DNA of 59,385 nucleotides, from assembly GCA_910577435.1 (NCBI GenBank), contig CAJTLV010000008.1:48157-107541 (forward strand), read 5' to 3'. The notes under the pieces were generated by a model. It searched no databases. It had not been told where the DNA came from and worked only from the letters and a program-made list of their open reading frames with translations. The stretch comes from an uncultured Christensenella sp. Lineage in GTDB: Bacteria > Bacillota > Clostridia > Christensenellales > Pumilibacteraceae. Each line of letters opens with the position of its first letter. Within the stretch, counting starts at the first letter, position 1. Made by a program: the position numbers and the translations under genes. Positions 49,753 through 58,264 of the stretch are shown in pieces.

Positions 49753-52059
49753 ATGAAATCATTGCACGAATTGACTAAAAACTTTTTTGATATACTCGAT
49801 CTTACGGCGGCGTCGCCGGAGAACGCGGACAGCGACGAAATGTGCTTTCATAAAGCGTTGCGCACGTTTTTGAACGGAGGGCGCAAAGAGGACGCTTTTG
49901 TCGTATACTTCTGTTTCAGCGAGATATTCAAGCTGTTCGGCGAGGGATACGAAAACACCAAAAAATTATTGGAAACGCTGTCCGATCACGAATACCATTC
50001 GGGCGAGCTTTTGGAAAAACACCGCGACCACTATTCGCACTCGGTGTACGTTTTCGCACTCGGTCTTGCCATATATGCAAACGACGGCGAGTATAGACGG
50101 GTGTTCAACGAGTTTTACGGATTGAGCGACGACGGCAGAGCCGCTTGCACGTTTCTTCGGTTATGGGGGCTTGTCGCGCTGTTTCACGACATCGGATACC
50201 CGTTCCAGCTCGCCCACGAGCAGATAAAGACGTACACTAACGAGTTGTGGCGGGAATCGCCCGACAATCCGTTCGTATCGTTCGGCAATCTCGATAAATT
50301 TCTTGCGATAGACGAAAAGACTAAGGAAAAAATATCGGACGGGTTGAGAACGGATCGGAAATTCGATGACATAAACGCGCTTCTCGCATACGGACTTAAA
50401 CTCCGCGAGGGCTACGACGAAAAAACGGTACATAAAAAACTGTATGACCGAATAGTCGACGCGCCGTATTTTATGGATCACGGGTATTTCAGCGCGGTCA
50501 TACTCGCGCGTCAGTTGTTCGCCGCCCCCGATTTCCGTATAGATCTGCCGCGTCTCGACGTGTTCACGGCTATACTCCTTCACAACAGTTTCAATAAGTA
50601 TGACGCGCCGAACAAGCATCCTATAGCAATGGACGAACACCCGCTCGCGTACTTGCTTATTCTGTGCGACGAACTTCAATGTTGGGATAGGCTCGCCTAC
50701 GGCAAGGCGAGTAAGCGCGATCCCATAGCGTGGGATGTTTCATTCAAAATATCGAATGATAGAATCTCGTGCAATTACGTTTTCGATTCGGCGACTATTA
50801 AGGATGAGAACAATAAGACGCGCATAAATAAGAGTTTCGGAAAAATCCAGAGCGGCGAGTTCTCCGGATTCGTCGGAACGAAAGAGAAGTGCAAAGAGAA
50901 CAGCGACAAAGTGTTTATCGTGTCGTCGCTCGTACTCGAAGCGGACGCGGAAGAAAAGAAGAAAGAAAAACGCGTCAAACTGTATGCTTCTGACGATAAC
51001 TTTATAAATCTGTGCGACTTTGCGAAAGCGATCCACGCAGGATATAACGAACGATGCAAAAAGTTCTCAGGCGAGCGCATCTCCGAAGATTTCGCAAAAC
51101 TGCCGCTCGAATTCAAAGTGTCAAATATCGAACAGGCGAAATCTTACGCGTACAAGCTCGAATTGATAAACTGTTTTTACAGCAGTAAGGACCTTGATTA
51201 TCCGGTCATCGACGATTTCAAAACGTCGGTTTTCGGCGAGTACGGTTCGGATAATTTCGGGTTTCTTTGCCGTGAAGAGCATTTGCGCTGGGTCAAAGAA
51301 AAGATTGCACTCGGTTGGAAATACGGCGAAGAAGGCGTCGATTATCACTCGATAGAGGAACGCAACCGTTTGAAATTGCATAAATGTCTCGTGCCGTATG
51401 AGCTTTTAAGCGATGAAAATAAGTCCAAAGACGAGCTTATGATAGAGAATATTATTCCGATGCTCAAAAAACTCGGTAACAATATTCACGTATACAATTA
51501 CAGAATGGGACGCAAACCCGATCTTGTTATAGGTGGGATAGGGCATAGATTCTTCAAAGAAAAACCGTCCGATTTGAAAAGTAAGATAATAAAAATACTT
51601 AAAGACTACGACAGAGATTATCGCGTTATAGTTTTGACGGGATACGCTTACGGCGCAGATCAGCTCATCGCCGAGTGCGCCAACGAGCTGGGTTTGACTA
51701 CAAAAGCGGCGTTGCCTATGGAATACGACGATTACTTGAAATTCGTCAAGCAGGACGCTCTCGAACATCACGTAAACTACACTGCGGATGACGAAATGCG
51801 GTTGCGGTTGCTCTTGGCGCAAACGGTCGTGTGCAACGTAATACCCGACTATATGTCAGTATATAACTCGACGTCGCAGTATATTATCAAGCGGTGCGAT
51901 AAACTGATCGCGATTTGGGACGGTGACGAACTCGATTTGTTCGACGAAAACCGTCAGCCGAAAAATCGCGGTTGTACATATCACGGGGTCTGGCAGGCGC
52001 GCTACGAGCGTGGATTCAAGGACGGGGAGAATTTGCTTTTAGTAAAGTGTCACAGATAA
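49753..52059 (+). CDS. HD domain, RYR and SLOG-like multidomain protein (candidate defence effector)
   Basis: 768 residues from ATG 49753 (SD GGAGAAG). N-terminal HD-type metal hydrolase fold: H90 to H96 (EKHRDHYSHSVYVFALGLAIY), then H145-D146 in WGLVALFHDIGYPFQLAHEQI and a later Asp in LILCDELQCWDRLAYG. Residues about 500-570 look like a RyR (ryanodine-receptor repeat) domain: REEHLRWVKEKIALGWKYGE...RNRLKLHKCLVPYELLSDENKSKD. Residues about 590-765 are a Rossmann-like SLOG domain: VIGGIGHRFF, VIVLTGYAYGADQLIAECANELG and DKLIAIWDGDE. RyR and SLOG domains are known in nucleotide-signalled conflict systems. A single protein that senses a nucleotide and acts through HD chemistry would fit; no partner gene is adjacent. 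The defence role is inference. Confidence 0.7.
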   Translation: MKSLHELTKNFFDILDLTAASPENADSDEMCFHKALRTFLNGGRKEDAFVVYFCFSEIFKLFGEGYENTKKLLETLSDHEYHSGELLEKHRDHYSHSVYVFALGLAIYANDGEYRRVFNEFYGLSDDGRAACTFLRLWGLVALFHDIGYPFQLAHEQIKTYTNELWRESPDNPFVSFGNLDKFLAIDEKTKEKISDGLRTDRKFDDINALLAYGLKLREGYDEKTVHKKLYDRIVDAPYFMDHGYFSAVILARQLFAAPDFRIDLPRLDVFTAILLHNSFNKYDAPNKHPIAMDEHPLAYLLILCDELQCWDRLAYGKASKRDPIAWDVSFKISNDRISCNYVFDSATIKDENNKTRINKSFGKIQSGEFSGFVGTKEKCKENSDKVFIVSSLVLEADAEEKKKEKRVKLYASDDNFINLCDFAKAIHAGYNERCKKFSGERISEDFAKLPLEFKVSNIEQAKSYAYKLELINCFYSSKDLDYPVIDDFKTSVFGEYGSDNFGFLCREEHLRWVKEKIALGWKYGEEGVDYHSIEERNRLKLHKCLVPYELLSDENKSKDELMIENIIPMLKKLGNNIHVYNYRMGRKPDLVIGGIGHRFFKEKPSDLKSKIIKILKDYDRDYRVIVLTGYAYGADQLIAECANELGLTTKAALPMEYDDYLKFVKQDALEHHVNYTADDEMRLRLLLAQTVVCNVIPDYMSVYNSTSQYIIKRCDKLIAIWDGDELDLFDENRQPKNRGCTYHGVWQARYERGFKDGENLLLVKCHR

Positions 52060-52110
52060 AAAACAACGGTGGGAACGGGGTCTGTTATATATATTTCGTG
52101 AACAAACAAA

Positions 52111-52149
52111 TAGCGCACTACTGTATTTACGAAGTAGTGCGCTATACTT
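52111..52149 (+). terminator. Terminator after the HD-RYR-SLOG gene
   Basis: A 12-bp perfect stem (52111-52122 with 52133-52144, TAGCGCACTACT/AGTAGTGCGCTA) and a following T-run (52145-52151). Confidence 0.85.
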
Positions 52150-52180
52150 TTTAAGTTTAGAACGATAAATTGAAATATAA

Positions 52181-52666
52181 CTAATTCAATGTTTCAATAC
52201 TGCAACCGTTTCGCTCATAGTAGTCTAACATTTCCGGAATTTTCTTTTTGTCGTAACTGGTAATACAGTTTGACAGAACGTGAACTTTATAGCCGTTCTT
52301 TGCCATATTATAGCAAGTTGATTTTACGCAAGCAACTGCGTCCGCACCTGCCACATAAAACTCTTTTATGCCGTTCTCACTTATAAAAGCGGCAAATGCT
52401 TCACTCGTCAATGCGTTGCCCTTGCTTTTAACAAATATATTTTCCGACACGATTTTCATATCGGGTACTAATTCCGCTCCGCGAGTATCGGGCTTAAAAG
52501 TTCGAGTTCCTGCCGATAAGTTGTTATGTTTGATATAGACAACGTGAATATCGTGCGCAACAGCCCAATCGATAGCGGAATTGATATTGTCGATTATTTC
52601 TTTGTAGTTTTTAGTAATGTCGTTTTGAATGTCGATTACTGCCAACGCTTTTTCTTCCATTTTCAC
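52181..52666 (-). CDS. Isochorismatase-family cysteine hydrolase
   Basis: 161 residues, at the short end for the family. Catalytic Asp in LAVIDIQNDITKN, Lys in FVKSKGNALTSEAF and Cys in AGADAVACVKSTC, the D-K-C set of the isochorismatase-like hydrolases. Members act on nicotinamide and other amides. Start MKMEEK or MEEK (ATG 52666 or 52660); no clear SD. Convergent with the defence-like gene. Confidence 0.82.
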   Translation of the reverse strand: MKMEEKALAVIDIQNDITKNYKEIIDNINSAIDWAVAHDIHVVYIKHNNLSAGTRTFKPDTRGAELVPDMKIVSENIFVKSKGNALTSEAFAAFISENGIKEFYVAGADAVACVKSTCYNMAKNGYKVHVLSNCITSYDKKKIPEMLDYYERNGCSIETLN

Positions 52667-52945
52667 ACTTGTCTCGCCGAATTACCGTTTATTCTAGAAA
52701 AAGTATAGCAAAATCACAACAAAAAAGCAAGGGGAACCGCAATTAAATTTCCTCGCTTTTTATCAATGTGAAATGCACCTCAAACGCCGTTTTTATTTAT
52801 GTCGATATGAGCGATGTATCACAAACATACGATTCGTATCCGTCAGATTCGAATTATTGTTTTGTAAATCGGGGACGGAATATGATTCCGATCAAGAGGA
52901 TTACCGTATGAAATTCAATAAAATCAAAAATCGATAAAAAACAAT
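52667..52945. other. AT-rich intergenic region
   Basis: No gene. An imperfect hairpin near 52725-52762 (AAAAAGC...GCTTTTT) is seen. TGAAATGCACCTCAAACG at 52769-52786 resembles the IS3-family end at 59285, perhaps a leftover of an insertion. Confidence 0.3.
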
Positions 52946-52974
52946 TTGACAACACCGATAGAAGATGATATAAT
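52946..52974 (+). promoter_or_regulatory. Consensus promoter of the tRNA cluster
   Basis: TTGACA 52946-52951, 17-nt spacer, TATAAT 52969-52974. Confidence 0.9.
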
Positions 52975-52991
52975 AAAACCCCGATAAAAGT

Positions 52992-53066
52992 GCGGAAATG
53001 GCTCAATGGTAGAGCAGTAGCTTCCCAAGCTGAAGGTTGCGGGTTCGATTCCCGTTTTCCGCTCCA
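52992..53066 (+). tRNA. tRNA-Gly (anticodon CCC)
   Basis: 75 nt ending in an encoded CCA. Acceptor GCGGAAA; anticodon loop TTCCCAA, anticodon CCC; T-arm with GTTCGATTC. First of three tRNAs from one promoter. Confidence 0.9.
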
Positions 53067-53119
53067 CTACGGAGACGGCGGGACGGGAAATGTATACGGC
53101 CGCACAATGTTTCCGGTAT

Positions 53120-53195
53120 CGAGGTGTAGCGCAGTTGGTAGCGCGCATGGTTTGGGACCATGAGGCCGCGAGTTCGAGTCTCGCCACTTCGACCA
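53120..53195 (+). tRNA. tRNA-Pro (anticodon TGG)
   Basis: 76 nt ending in an encoded CCA. Acceptor CGAGGTG/CACTTCG (one G-T pair), anticodon stem CATGG/CCATG with loop TTTGGGA, anticodon TGG. Confidence 0.92.
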
Positions 53196-53244
53196 GACCT
53201 AACGGTCGCAAATATACGCCGAAATCCGACGTATCATAGAACAA

Positions 53245-53333
53245 GGAGCGGTATCGAAGTGGTCATAACGGGCCTGACTCGAAATCAGGTAGTCCGCAAG
53301 GGCTCGTGGGTTCGAATCCCACCCGCTCCGCCA
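53245..53333 (+). tRNA. tRNA-Ser (anticodon CGA)
   Basis: 89 nt ending in an encoded CCA. Anticodon stem CCTGA/TCAGG with loop CTCGAAA, anticodon CGA, and the long variable arm of class II tRNAs (AGTCCGCAAGGGCT region). Confidence 0.92.
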
Positions 53334-53336
53334 AGT

Positions 53337-53376
53337 GGCTCCGAGTTGAACCATATGTTCGTTCGGAGCTATTTTA
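53337..53376 (+). terminator. Terminator of the tRNA cluster
   Basis: GGCTCCGA pairs with TCGGAGC, followed by TATTTTAT. Confidence 0.7.
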
Positions 53377-53575
53377 TGAAGAATGAGAATATTAGTGAGA
53401 ATGTTATGGATTTAGGCGATATTGATGTAATACATTTTTTTCTTAGCGATAGACTGTATTGCCAAAACGTCAAAGACTTTTTGTAATGTGTTTAAGATAT
53501 TTGTGTATAGGCAGAATCAGAGCAAAACATACTTCAAGACAATTTGGGCGCGGAAATTTTCGGCGATGACGGTCG
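53376..53575. other. Intergenic with a 36-codon frame
   Basis: 53376-53486 reads MKNENISENVMDLGDIDVI... with no SD, starting inside the terminator, so I do not call it a gene. No other feature is seen. Confidence 0.3.
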
Positions 53576-54367
53576 TCAATTGATTTTTTGGGGGTCGATC
53601 AAGTATTCTTTGGGCGGGACGCCGTAGTATTTTGTAAAACACCGATAAAAAGTTTGTTGCGAATTAAAACCGCAGTTAAGCGCCGTGCCGATAATATCGG
53701 CGGACGGGTCGCTTTTCATAGCAGAGAGAAAATTCTTTATCCGCACTCGCGCGAGATACTCGTTGAGATTGAATTTGAAAAAGTCGTTGAACAGGCGGGA
53801 GAAATAATATTTGCTGTATCCGAATCGGCGAGACAACGTATCGAGGTTTATGTCCTCGTCCGAGTGGTCTTCCAAGTAATCGAGTACGGCTTGCATTACG
53901 GAAATATTGGCGTTGGCGCTGTCTGACAGTCCGCACGTTTCGCACACAAGTCCCATAACGGTATTGGCGTAACCGCGTTGAGTGAGCGGCGACGGATCGT
54001 CGTTAAGCAAAGCTTCCGTGCAAGCGATTATTTTTTCGCATATTTCCGGGTCGTCAATGAAGGGCGAGGAGATGTGTTTTTTTTGTTTGATAGCCAAGTA
54101 GTCCGTCAGGTATTCTTTGGGTATGATCAAAACATACACGTTGTCGCCGTGCGAATCCGACGAGTGTATATCGAAGCAGTCGGCTATACATATTTCGCGC
54201 GCGGACAGCGTGCGCTCGCTGTCGTTGACACGCGCATAAACTCCGTCGGTCAGCGCAATGACAATCTCTACCGACTGATGATAGTGCGGCAGGGCTTTTG
54301 TCGAGCCGCGCCATGTTTGGATATAATTTATCCGCGTTCTATCGGATTCGTAAACCGCCGTATCCAT
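53576..54367 (-). CDS. AraC-family regulator
   Basis: 263 residues. Cupin-like sugar-sensing N-terminal domain (about 1-130, with PHYHQSVEIVIALTDGVYARVN) and two helix-turn-helix motifs in the C-terminal AraC domain (LDTLSRRFGYSKYYFSRLFNDFFKFNLNEYLARVRI and SADIIGTALNCGFNSQQTFYRCFTKYYGVPPKEYL). Divergent from the operon at 54523-59227, which it probably activates in response to a sugar. Confidence 0.88.
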   Translation of the reverse strand: MDTAVYESDRTRINYIQTWRGSTKALPHYHQSVEIVIALTDGVYARVNDSERTLSAREICIADCFDIHSSDSHGDNVYVLIIPKEYLTDYLAIKQKKHISSPFIDDPEICEKIIACTEALLNDDPSPLTQRGYANTVMGLVCETCGLSDSANANISVMQAVLDYLEDHSDEDINLDTLSRRFGYSKYYFSRLFNDFFKFNLNEYLARVRIKNFLSAMKSDPSADIIGTALNCGFNSQQTFYRCFTKYYGVPPKEYLIDPQKIN

Positions 54368-54522
54368 ATTTATAACCGCAATATTTGAGAATAAGTTGTT
54401 TAATATTTAGTAGAAAATCGCTTATCGTCGTGCTATATTGTACCTAACGAAGCCGAAGCAATGTCGGTTGAGTAAATTATAAACCAAACGAATGGGGAGT
54501 TCAAGCGATTGAAGGGAAAATT
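54368..54522. promoter_or_regulatory. Divergent AraC/operon promoter region
   Basis: Contains an extended -10-like element (TGCTATATT, about 54430) and AT-rich tracts. I cannot assign each promoter firmly. An SD (GAAGGG) precedes ATG 54523. Confidence 0.4.
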
Positions 54523-55614
54523 ATGAGAAAATTAAAAATCGCAATAATCGGTTACGGCGGTATGGGCGGTTATCATGCTTCACGTCTTGCCGAAACGGAT
54601 AAATTCGAGGTATGCGCCATTTACGATACGGATAAATCCCGATACGGTGTGGCAAAGCAAAACGGGATAGCGAGCTGCGACGCGTACCGTACCAAAGAAG
54701 ATATAGCGTCCGACCCGAACGTCGACGCGGTCCTTATAGCCACGCCCAACGACGTGCACGGCGAATACTTAAAATATTTCGCGGCGGCGGGCAAGCACGT
54801 GATATGCGAAAAACCCGTCGCGCCGACGAGTGCGGAATTTGCCGAAATGACGGACTGTGCGAAAAGGAACGGAATAGTTTTCGCCGTTCATCAAAACAGG
54901 CGGTGGGACGCGGACTTTTTGACGATAAAAGAGCTTTACGATAAAGGCGTCGTCGGCGACGGGAGCGGTATAGGCAAAATATTGCGCATAGAGTCGCGCG
55001 TTCAGGGTGGCAACGGCGTGCCCGGGGATTGGCGCAAGTTCAAAGAAAAGGGCGGCGGTATGATGCTCGATTGGGGCGTGCATCTTATAGATCAAGCGGT
55101 CGTGATGTTCGGCGGCGCGCCCGACAGTATTTACTGTTCGTACTCGTTCGCGCAAGGCTTCGATGTGGACGACGGGTTCAAATTGATACTCGATTATCCG
55201 CAAACCGTGATGGAGATAGTCGTCGATACCGACTGTTATATCAAAACGCCGCGCTGGATCGCGTACGGCGAAAACGGCACTGCCGTAATTGAGGATTGGG
55301 ATCTCAACGGCAAGGTCGTTAAACCTATATTTTCGACCGAGCGCAAGATCGCCGGCATAAAGGCGGGCAACGGTTTTACAAAGACGATGGCGTATCGCAC
55401 CGCGGATTCGCTTACCGTCGAAGATCTGCACCGCGTTTATCCCGAGGAATATGCTTTTTACAACGAGTTTTACAACGCAGTCGTAAACGGCTTGCCTATG
55501 ACGATAACGCACGATCAAGTTATGACGGTATTGAAGATTATGGAAGCGGCGGCACGCTCGGCAAAATCGCACGGATCCGTGAACTTAAAAGAACTCAAAA
55601 TCGACGAAAAATAA
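54523..55614 (+). CDS. Gfo/Idh/MocA-family oxidoreductase, first
   Basis: 363 residues. NAD(P)-binding Rossmann fold (KIAIIGYGGMGGYHASRLAE), EKPVAPTSAEFAEM with the catalytic Lys of the EKP motif (near residue 96), and GGGMMLDWGVHLIDQAVVMFGG, where the His/Asp likely act. Members oxidise or reduce sugar hydroxyls, including glucoside C3. First gene of a five-gene co-directional set with a divergent AraC. Confidence 0.88.
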   Translation: MRKLKIAIIGYGGMGGYHASRLAETDKFEVCAIYDTDKSRYGVAKQNGIASCDAYRTKEDIASDPNVDAVLIATPNDVHGEYLKYFAAAGKHVICEKPVAPTSAEFAEMTDCAKRNGIVFAVHQNRRWDADFLTIKELYDKGVVGDGSGIGKILRIESRVQGGNGVPGDWRKFKEKGGGMMLDWGVHLIDQAVVMFGGAPDSIYCSYSFAQGFDVDDGFKLILDYPQTVMEIVVDTDCYIKTPRWIAYGENGTAVIEDWDLNGKVVKPIFSTERKIAGIKAGNGFTKTMAYRTADSLTVEDLHRVYPEEYAFYNEFYNAVVNGLPMTITHDQVMTVLKIMEAAARSAKSHGSVNLKELKIDEK

Positions 55615-55646
55615 AAATTATTGTATAAGGAGAGGTCATAACCGTA

Positions 55647-56369
55647 ATGAAAGTAACCGTTTTTTCGGAACACGGAAAATCGCATAGAGAAAACCCCGAG
55701 GTGGTCAATCGACATCCTCACGGCATACATCGGACGTTAAAGGAACTTTTTGACGGTGCGGGGTTTGATACGACCGCAGTGTGGCAGGACGACGGCGACG
55801 ACGGCAGTATGCTTACCGACGAAATACTTAACGACACCGACGTGCTTGTTTGGTGGGGGCACTGTATGCACGAGAACGTATCGGACGCGCTCGTCGAAAA
55901 GATTGTCAAGCGCGTACAGTGCGGTATGGGCGTTATGTTTTTACACTCGGCACATATGAGTAAGCCGTTCCGCAGACTGCTCGGCACCGCATGTACGCTT
56001 AAATGGCGTGACAACGATCGCGAACGGTTGTGGGTGAGCGCGCCCGCGCACCCGATAGCGGCGGGGCTGCCCGAACATATCGAACTCGAAGTCGAGGAAA
56101 TGTACGGCGAACACTTCGATATACCCGCACCCGAGGAACTTGTATTTATAGGTTGGTTTGCCGGCGGCGAGGTGTTCAGGAGCGGCGTAACGTACACTCG
56201 CGGCAAGGGCAAAATTTTCTACTTCCAACCGGGGCACGAAAGTAATCCGTCCTATCACAACGAGTACGTGCGCAAAATCCTCGTCAACGCCGTTAATTGG
56301 CTGGCACCCGCATTCCCGATAGGTAAGCCCGTCGAGTGTCCGTGCGTCGAGCCGCTCGAATATAAATAA
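55647..56369 (+). CDS. ThuA-like protein
   Basis: 240 residues. ThuA/class I glutamine amidotransferase-like fold: VTVFSEHGKSHRENP, VLVWWGHCMHENV, GVMFLHSAHMSKPFRRLLGT, and the His-rich PGHESNPSYHNEYVRKIL end. ThuA works with a Gfo/Idh/MocA partner on trehalose or 3-keto-trehalose in rhizobia. Here it sits between such an oxidoreductase and a sugar epimerase gene. Substrate not fixed. Confidence 0.82.
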   Translation: MKVTVFSEHGKSHRENPEVVNRHPHGIHRTLKELFDGAGFDTTAVWQDDGDDGSMLTDEILNDTDVLVWWGHCMHENVSDALVEKIVKRVQCGMGVMFLHSAHMSKPFRRLLGTACTLKWRDNDRERLWVSAPAHPIAAGLPEHIELEVEEMYGEHFDIPAPEELVFIGWFAGGEVFRSGVTYTRGKGKIFYFQPGHESNPSYHNEYVRKILVNAVNWLAPAFPIGKPVECPCVEPLEYK

Positions 56370-56436
56370 AACCGCATTCGTCGCGTGATACGGGCGGCGG
56401 CGCGGCAAATAGCGCGCAAAAAGATAGGAGACCTTT

Positions 56437-57150
56437 ATGAAAACAGGCGTACAGTTATATTCGTTACGCGATTATATTGCGGAACACGGGCTCGAAAAGG
56501 CGTTCGAGATAATAGCGGATGCGGGGTTCGATGGCGTGGAGTTTGCGGGTTTTTACGATAAATCCGCAGACGAACTTAAAAAGCTACTCGATAAATACGG
56601 CTTGATTGCGTTTTCCGCGCATATCGGTACGGAAAACATACACGAGCAATTGCCGACGGTGTTGAAACTCGGTATAAGCAATATCGTAGTGCCGTGGAAG
56701 GCGCTCGATAAGCCCGATGAGTTCGAAAAAACGGTTGCCGAGCTTCCGAGCATCGAAGCGCAACTTCGAGTTTGCGGGATTGCGCTCGGTTATCACAACC
56801 ACGCGCACGAGTTTAACGGCGGCGCGGACAGAGTGACGGAACTTGCGGCGCGCGTAGACGGTTTGACGCTCGAGCCGGACGTGTTTTGGCTGGCGGCGGC
56901 AAATGTCGACGCGTGCGCGTTCATCGAAAAACATCGCGATAAAATTTCGCTCGTACACGTCAAGGAATTGGGCGAAAACGCGGAAGCGGTAAATCCCGTC
57001 GCAGGCGAAGGACGGGCGCACTTAAAAGAAGTGCTTGAAAAAAGCAAGCAAATAGGCGCTGAGTGGGCGGTACTCGAAATAGAAAAAACAGATATGCCGA
57101 TTGCCGACTACTTAAAGCGTTGTTGCGCGTTCATACGCGAATATGCATAA
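56437..57150 (+). CDS. Sugar isomerase/epimerase (AP endonuclease 2-like TIM barrel), first
   Basis: 237 residues. TIM-barrel family of xylose-isomerase-like enzymes: GVQLYSLRDYIAEHGLEKAFEIIADAGFDGVEFAGFY, then metal-binding GYHNHAHEF, EPDVFWLAAAN, HVKE and LEIEKTD, the usual E-D-H-E ligands. SD AGGAG precedes ATG 56437. A second, longer member follows at 58265. Confidence 0.85.
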   Translation: MKTGVQLYSLRDYIAEHGLEKAFEIIADAGFDGVEFAGFYDKSADELKKLLDKYGLIAFSAHIGTENIHEQLPTVLKLGISNIVVPWKALDKPDEFEKTVAELPSIEAQLRVCGIALGYHNHAHEFNGGADRVTELAARVDGLTLEPDVFWLAAANVDACAFIEKHRDKISLVHVKELGENAEAVNPVAGEGRAHLKEVLEKSKQIGAEWAVLEIEKTDMPIADYLKRCCAFIREYA

Positions 57151-57169
57151 ATCGATTCGGAGGTAAAAA

Positions 57170-58264
57170 ATGAAAAAACTCAAATTCGGCATTATAGGTT
57201 GCGGCGGGATAGCCAATAACAAGCATATGCCCGCTTATAAGAAGTTGGGCGACGAGGTGGAGCTTTGCGCGTTCTGCGACATTATAGAGGAACGAGCCGT
57301 AAAAGCCAACGCCGACTATGCGGGCGGGAAAGGTAAAGTATTTGTCGATTACCGCGATCTGTTAAAAGAGCCGTTGGATGCGGTGTGCGTTTGCACCCCC
57401 AACTGCTCGCACAGTGAAATCACCGTCGCCGCGCTCGATATGTGCAAAAACGTCATTTGCGAAAAGCCTATGGCAATAAACTATAAGGAAGCGCAAGCGA
57501 TGTTGGCGGCGCAAAAGCGAAGCGGCAAACTGCTCACGATAGGTTATCAAAATCGTTACCGCCCCGAAGTGCAGTATATGAAAGCGGAAGCGGACAAGGG
57601 CACTTTCGGCGAGGTGTACTTTGCGCGCGCAAAGGCTATTCGCCGCCGCGCCGTGCCGACGTGGGGCGTGTTCCTCGACGAGGAAAAGCAGGGCGGCGGT
57701 CCGCTTATCGATATAGGAACGCACTCTCTCGATCTCACGTTGTACGCGATGAACAATTACAAGCCCAAGTACGCTGTCGGCACGACGTATCACAAACTTA
57801 ACGATCAGCGCGAAACGGGCAACGCGTGGGGCGATTGGGATCCCGATAAGTTCACCGTCGAGGATAGCGCGTTCGGGTTTATTGTAATGGAGGACGGCGC
57901 GACGATATCGCTCGACGCGAGCTGGGCGCTCAACCACGACGACCCCGCGGAAGCGCAAACTATGCTTTGCGGCACGAAGGCGGGCGCGAATATTTACGCC
58001 GACGGAAAACTGCGCATCAACGGCGTAAACAACGGCAGACAGTATATAACGACACCCGATTTCGGATCGGGCGGAGTCGCGTTTTTCGACGGCGAGAAGG
58101 TAGGACCGGAGGTTATCGAAGCAAAGACGTTTATCGACGCGATACGCGGCAAAGGCAAACTCACCGTTTTGCCCGAGCAGGCGGCGTGCGTCACGCGCAT
58201 ACTCGATGCGATCTACGAGTCGGCAAAGACGGGCAAACCCGTTTATTTCGAGGAGGAAAAGTAA
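57170..58264 (+). CDS. Gfo/Idh/MocA-family oxidoreductase, second
   Basis: 364 residues. Rossmann motif GIIGCGGIANNKHMPAYKKLGD, EKPMAINYKEAQAM with the EKP Lys, and GGGPLIDIGTHSLDLTLYAM. It differs from the first copy in sequence, so the two may act on different positions or in opposite directions. SD GGAGG precedes ATG 57170; its end is directly followed by the next gene. Confidence 0.88.
   Translation: MKKLKFGIIGCGGIANNKHMPAYKKLGDEVELCAFCDIIEERAVKANADYAGGKGKVFVDYRDLLKEPLDAVCVCTPNCSHSEITVAALDMCKNVICEKPMAINYKEAQAMLAAQKRSGKLLTIGYQNRYRPEVQYMKAEADKGTFGEVYFARAKAIRRRAVPTWGVFLDEEKQGGGPLIDIGTHSLDLTLYAMNNYKPKYAVGTTYHKLNDQRETGNAWGDWDPDKFTVEDSAFGFIVMEDGATISLDASWALNHDDPAEAQTMLCGTKAGANIYADGKLRINGVNNGRQYITTPDFGSGGVAFFDGEKVGPEVIEAKTFIDAIRGKGKLTVLPEQAACVTRILDAIYESAKTGKPVYFEEEK

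Noticed and set aside
52769..52786. Possible solo end of an IS3-family element
   Set aside because: Only about 16 of 18 bases match the end at 59285 and no transposase remnant or second end is seen.
53160..53486. 108-codon frame across tRNA-Pro and tRNA-Ser
   Set aside because: It reads through two tRNA genes and a terminator; no SD.
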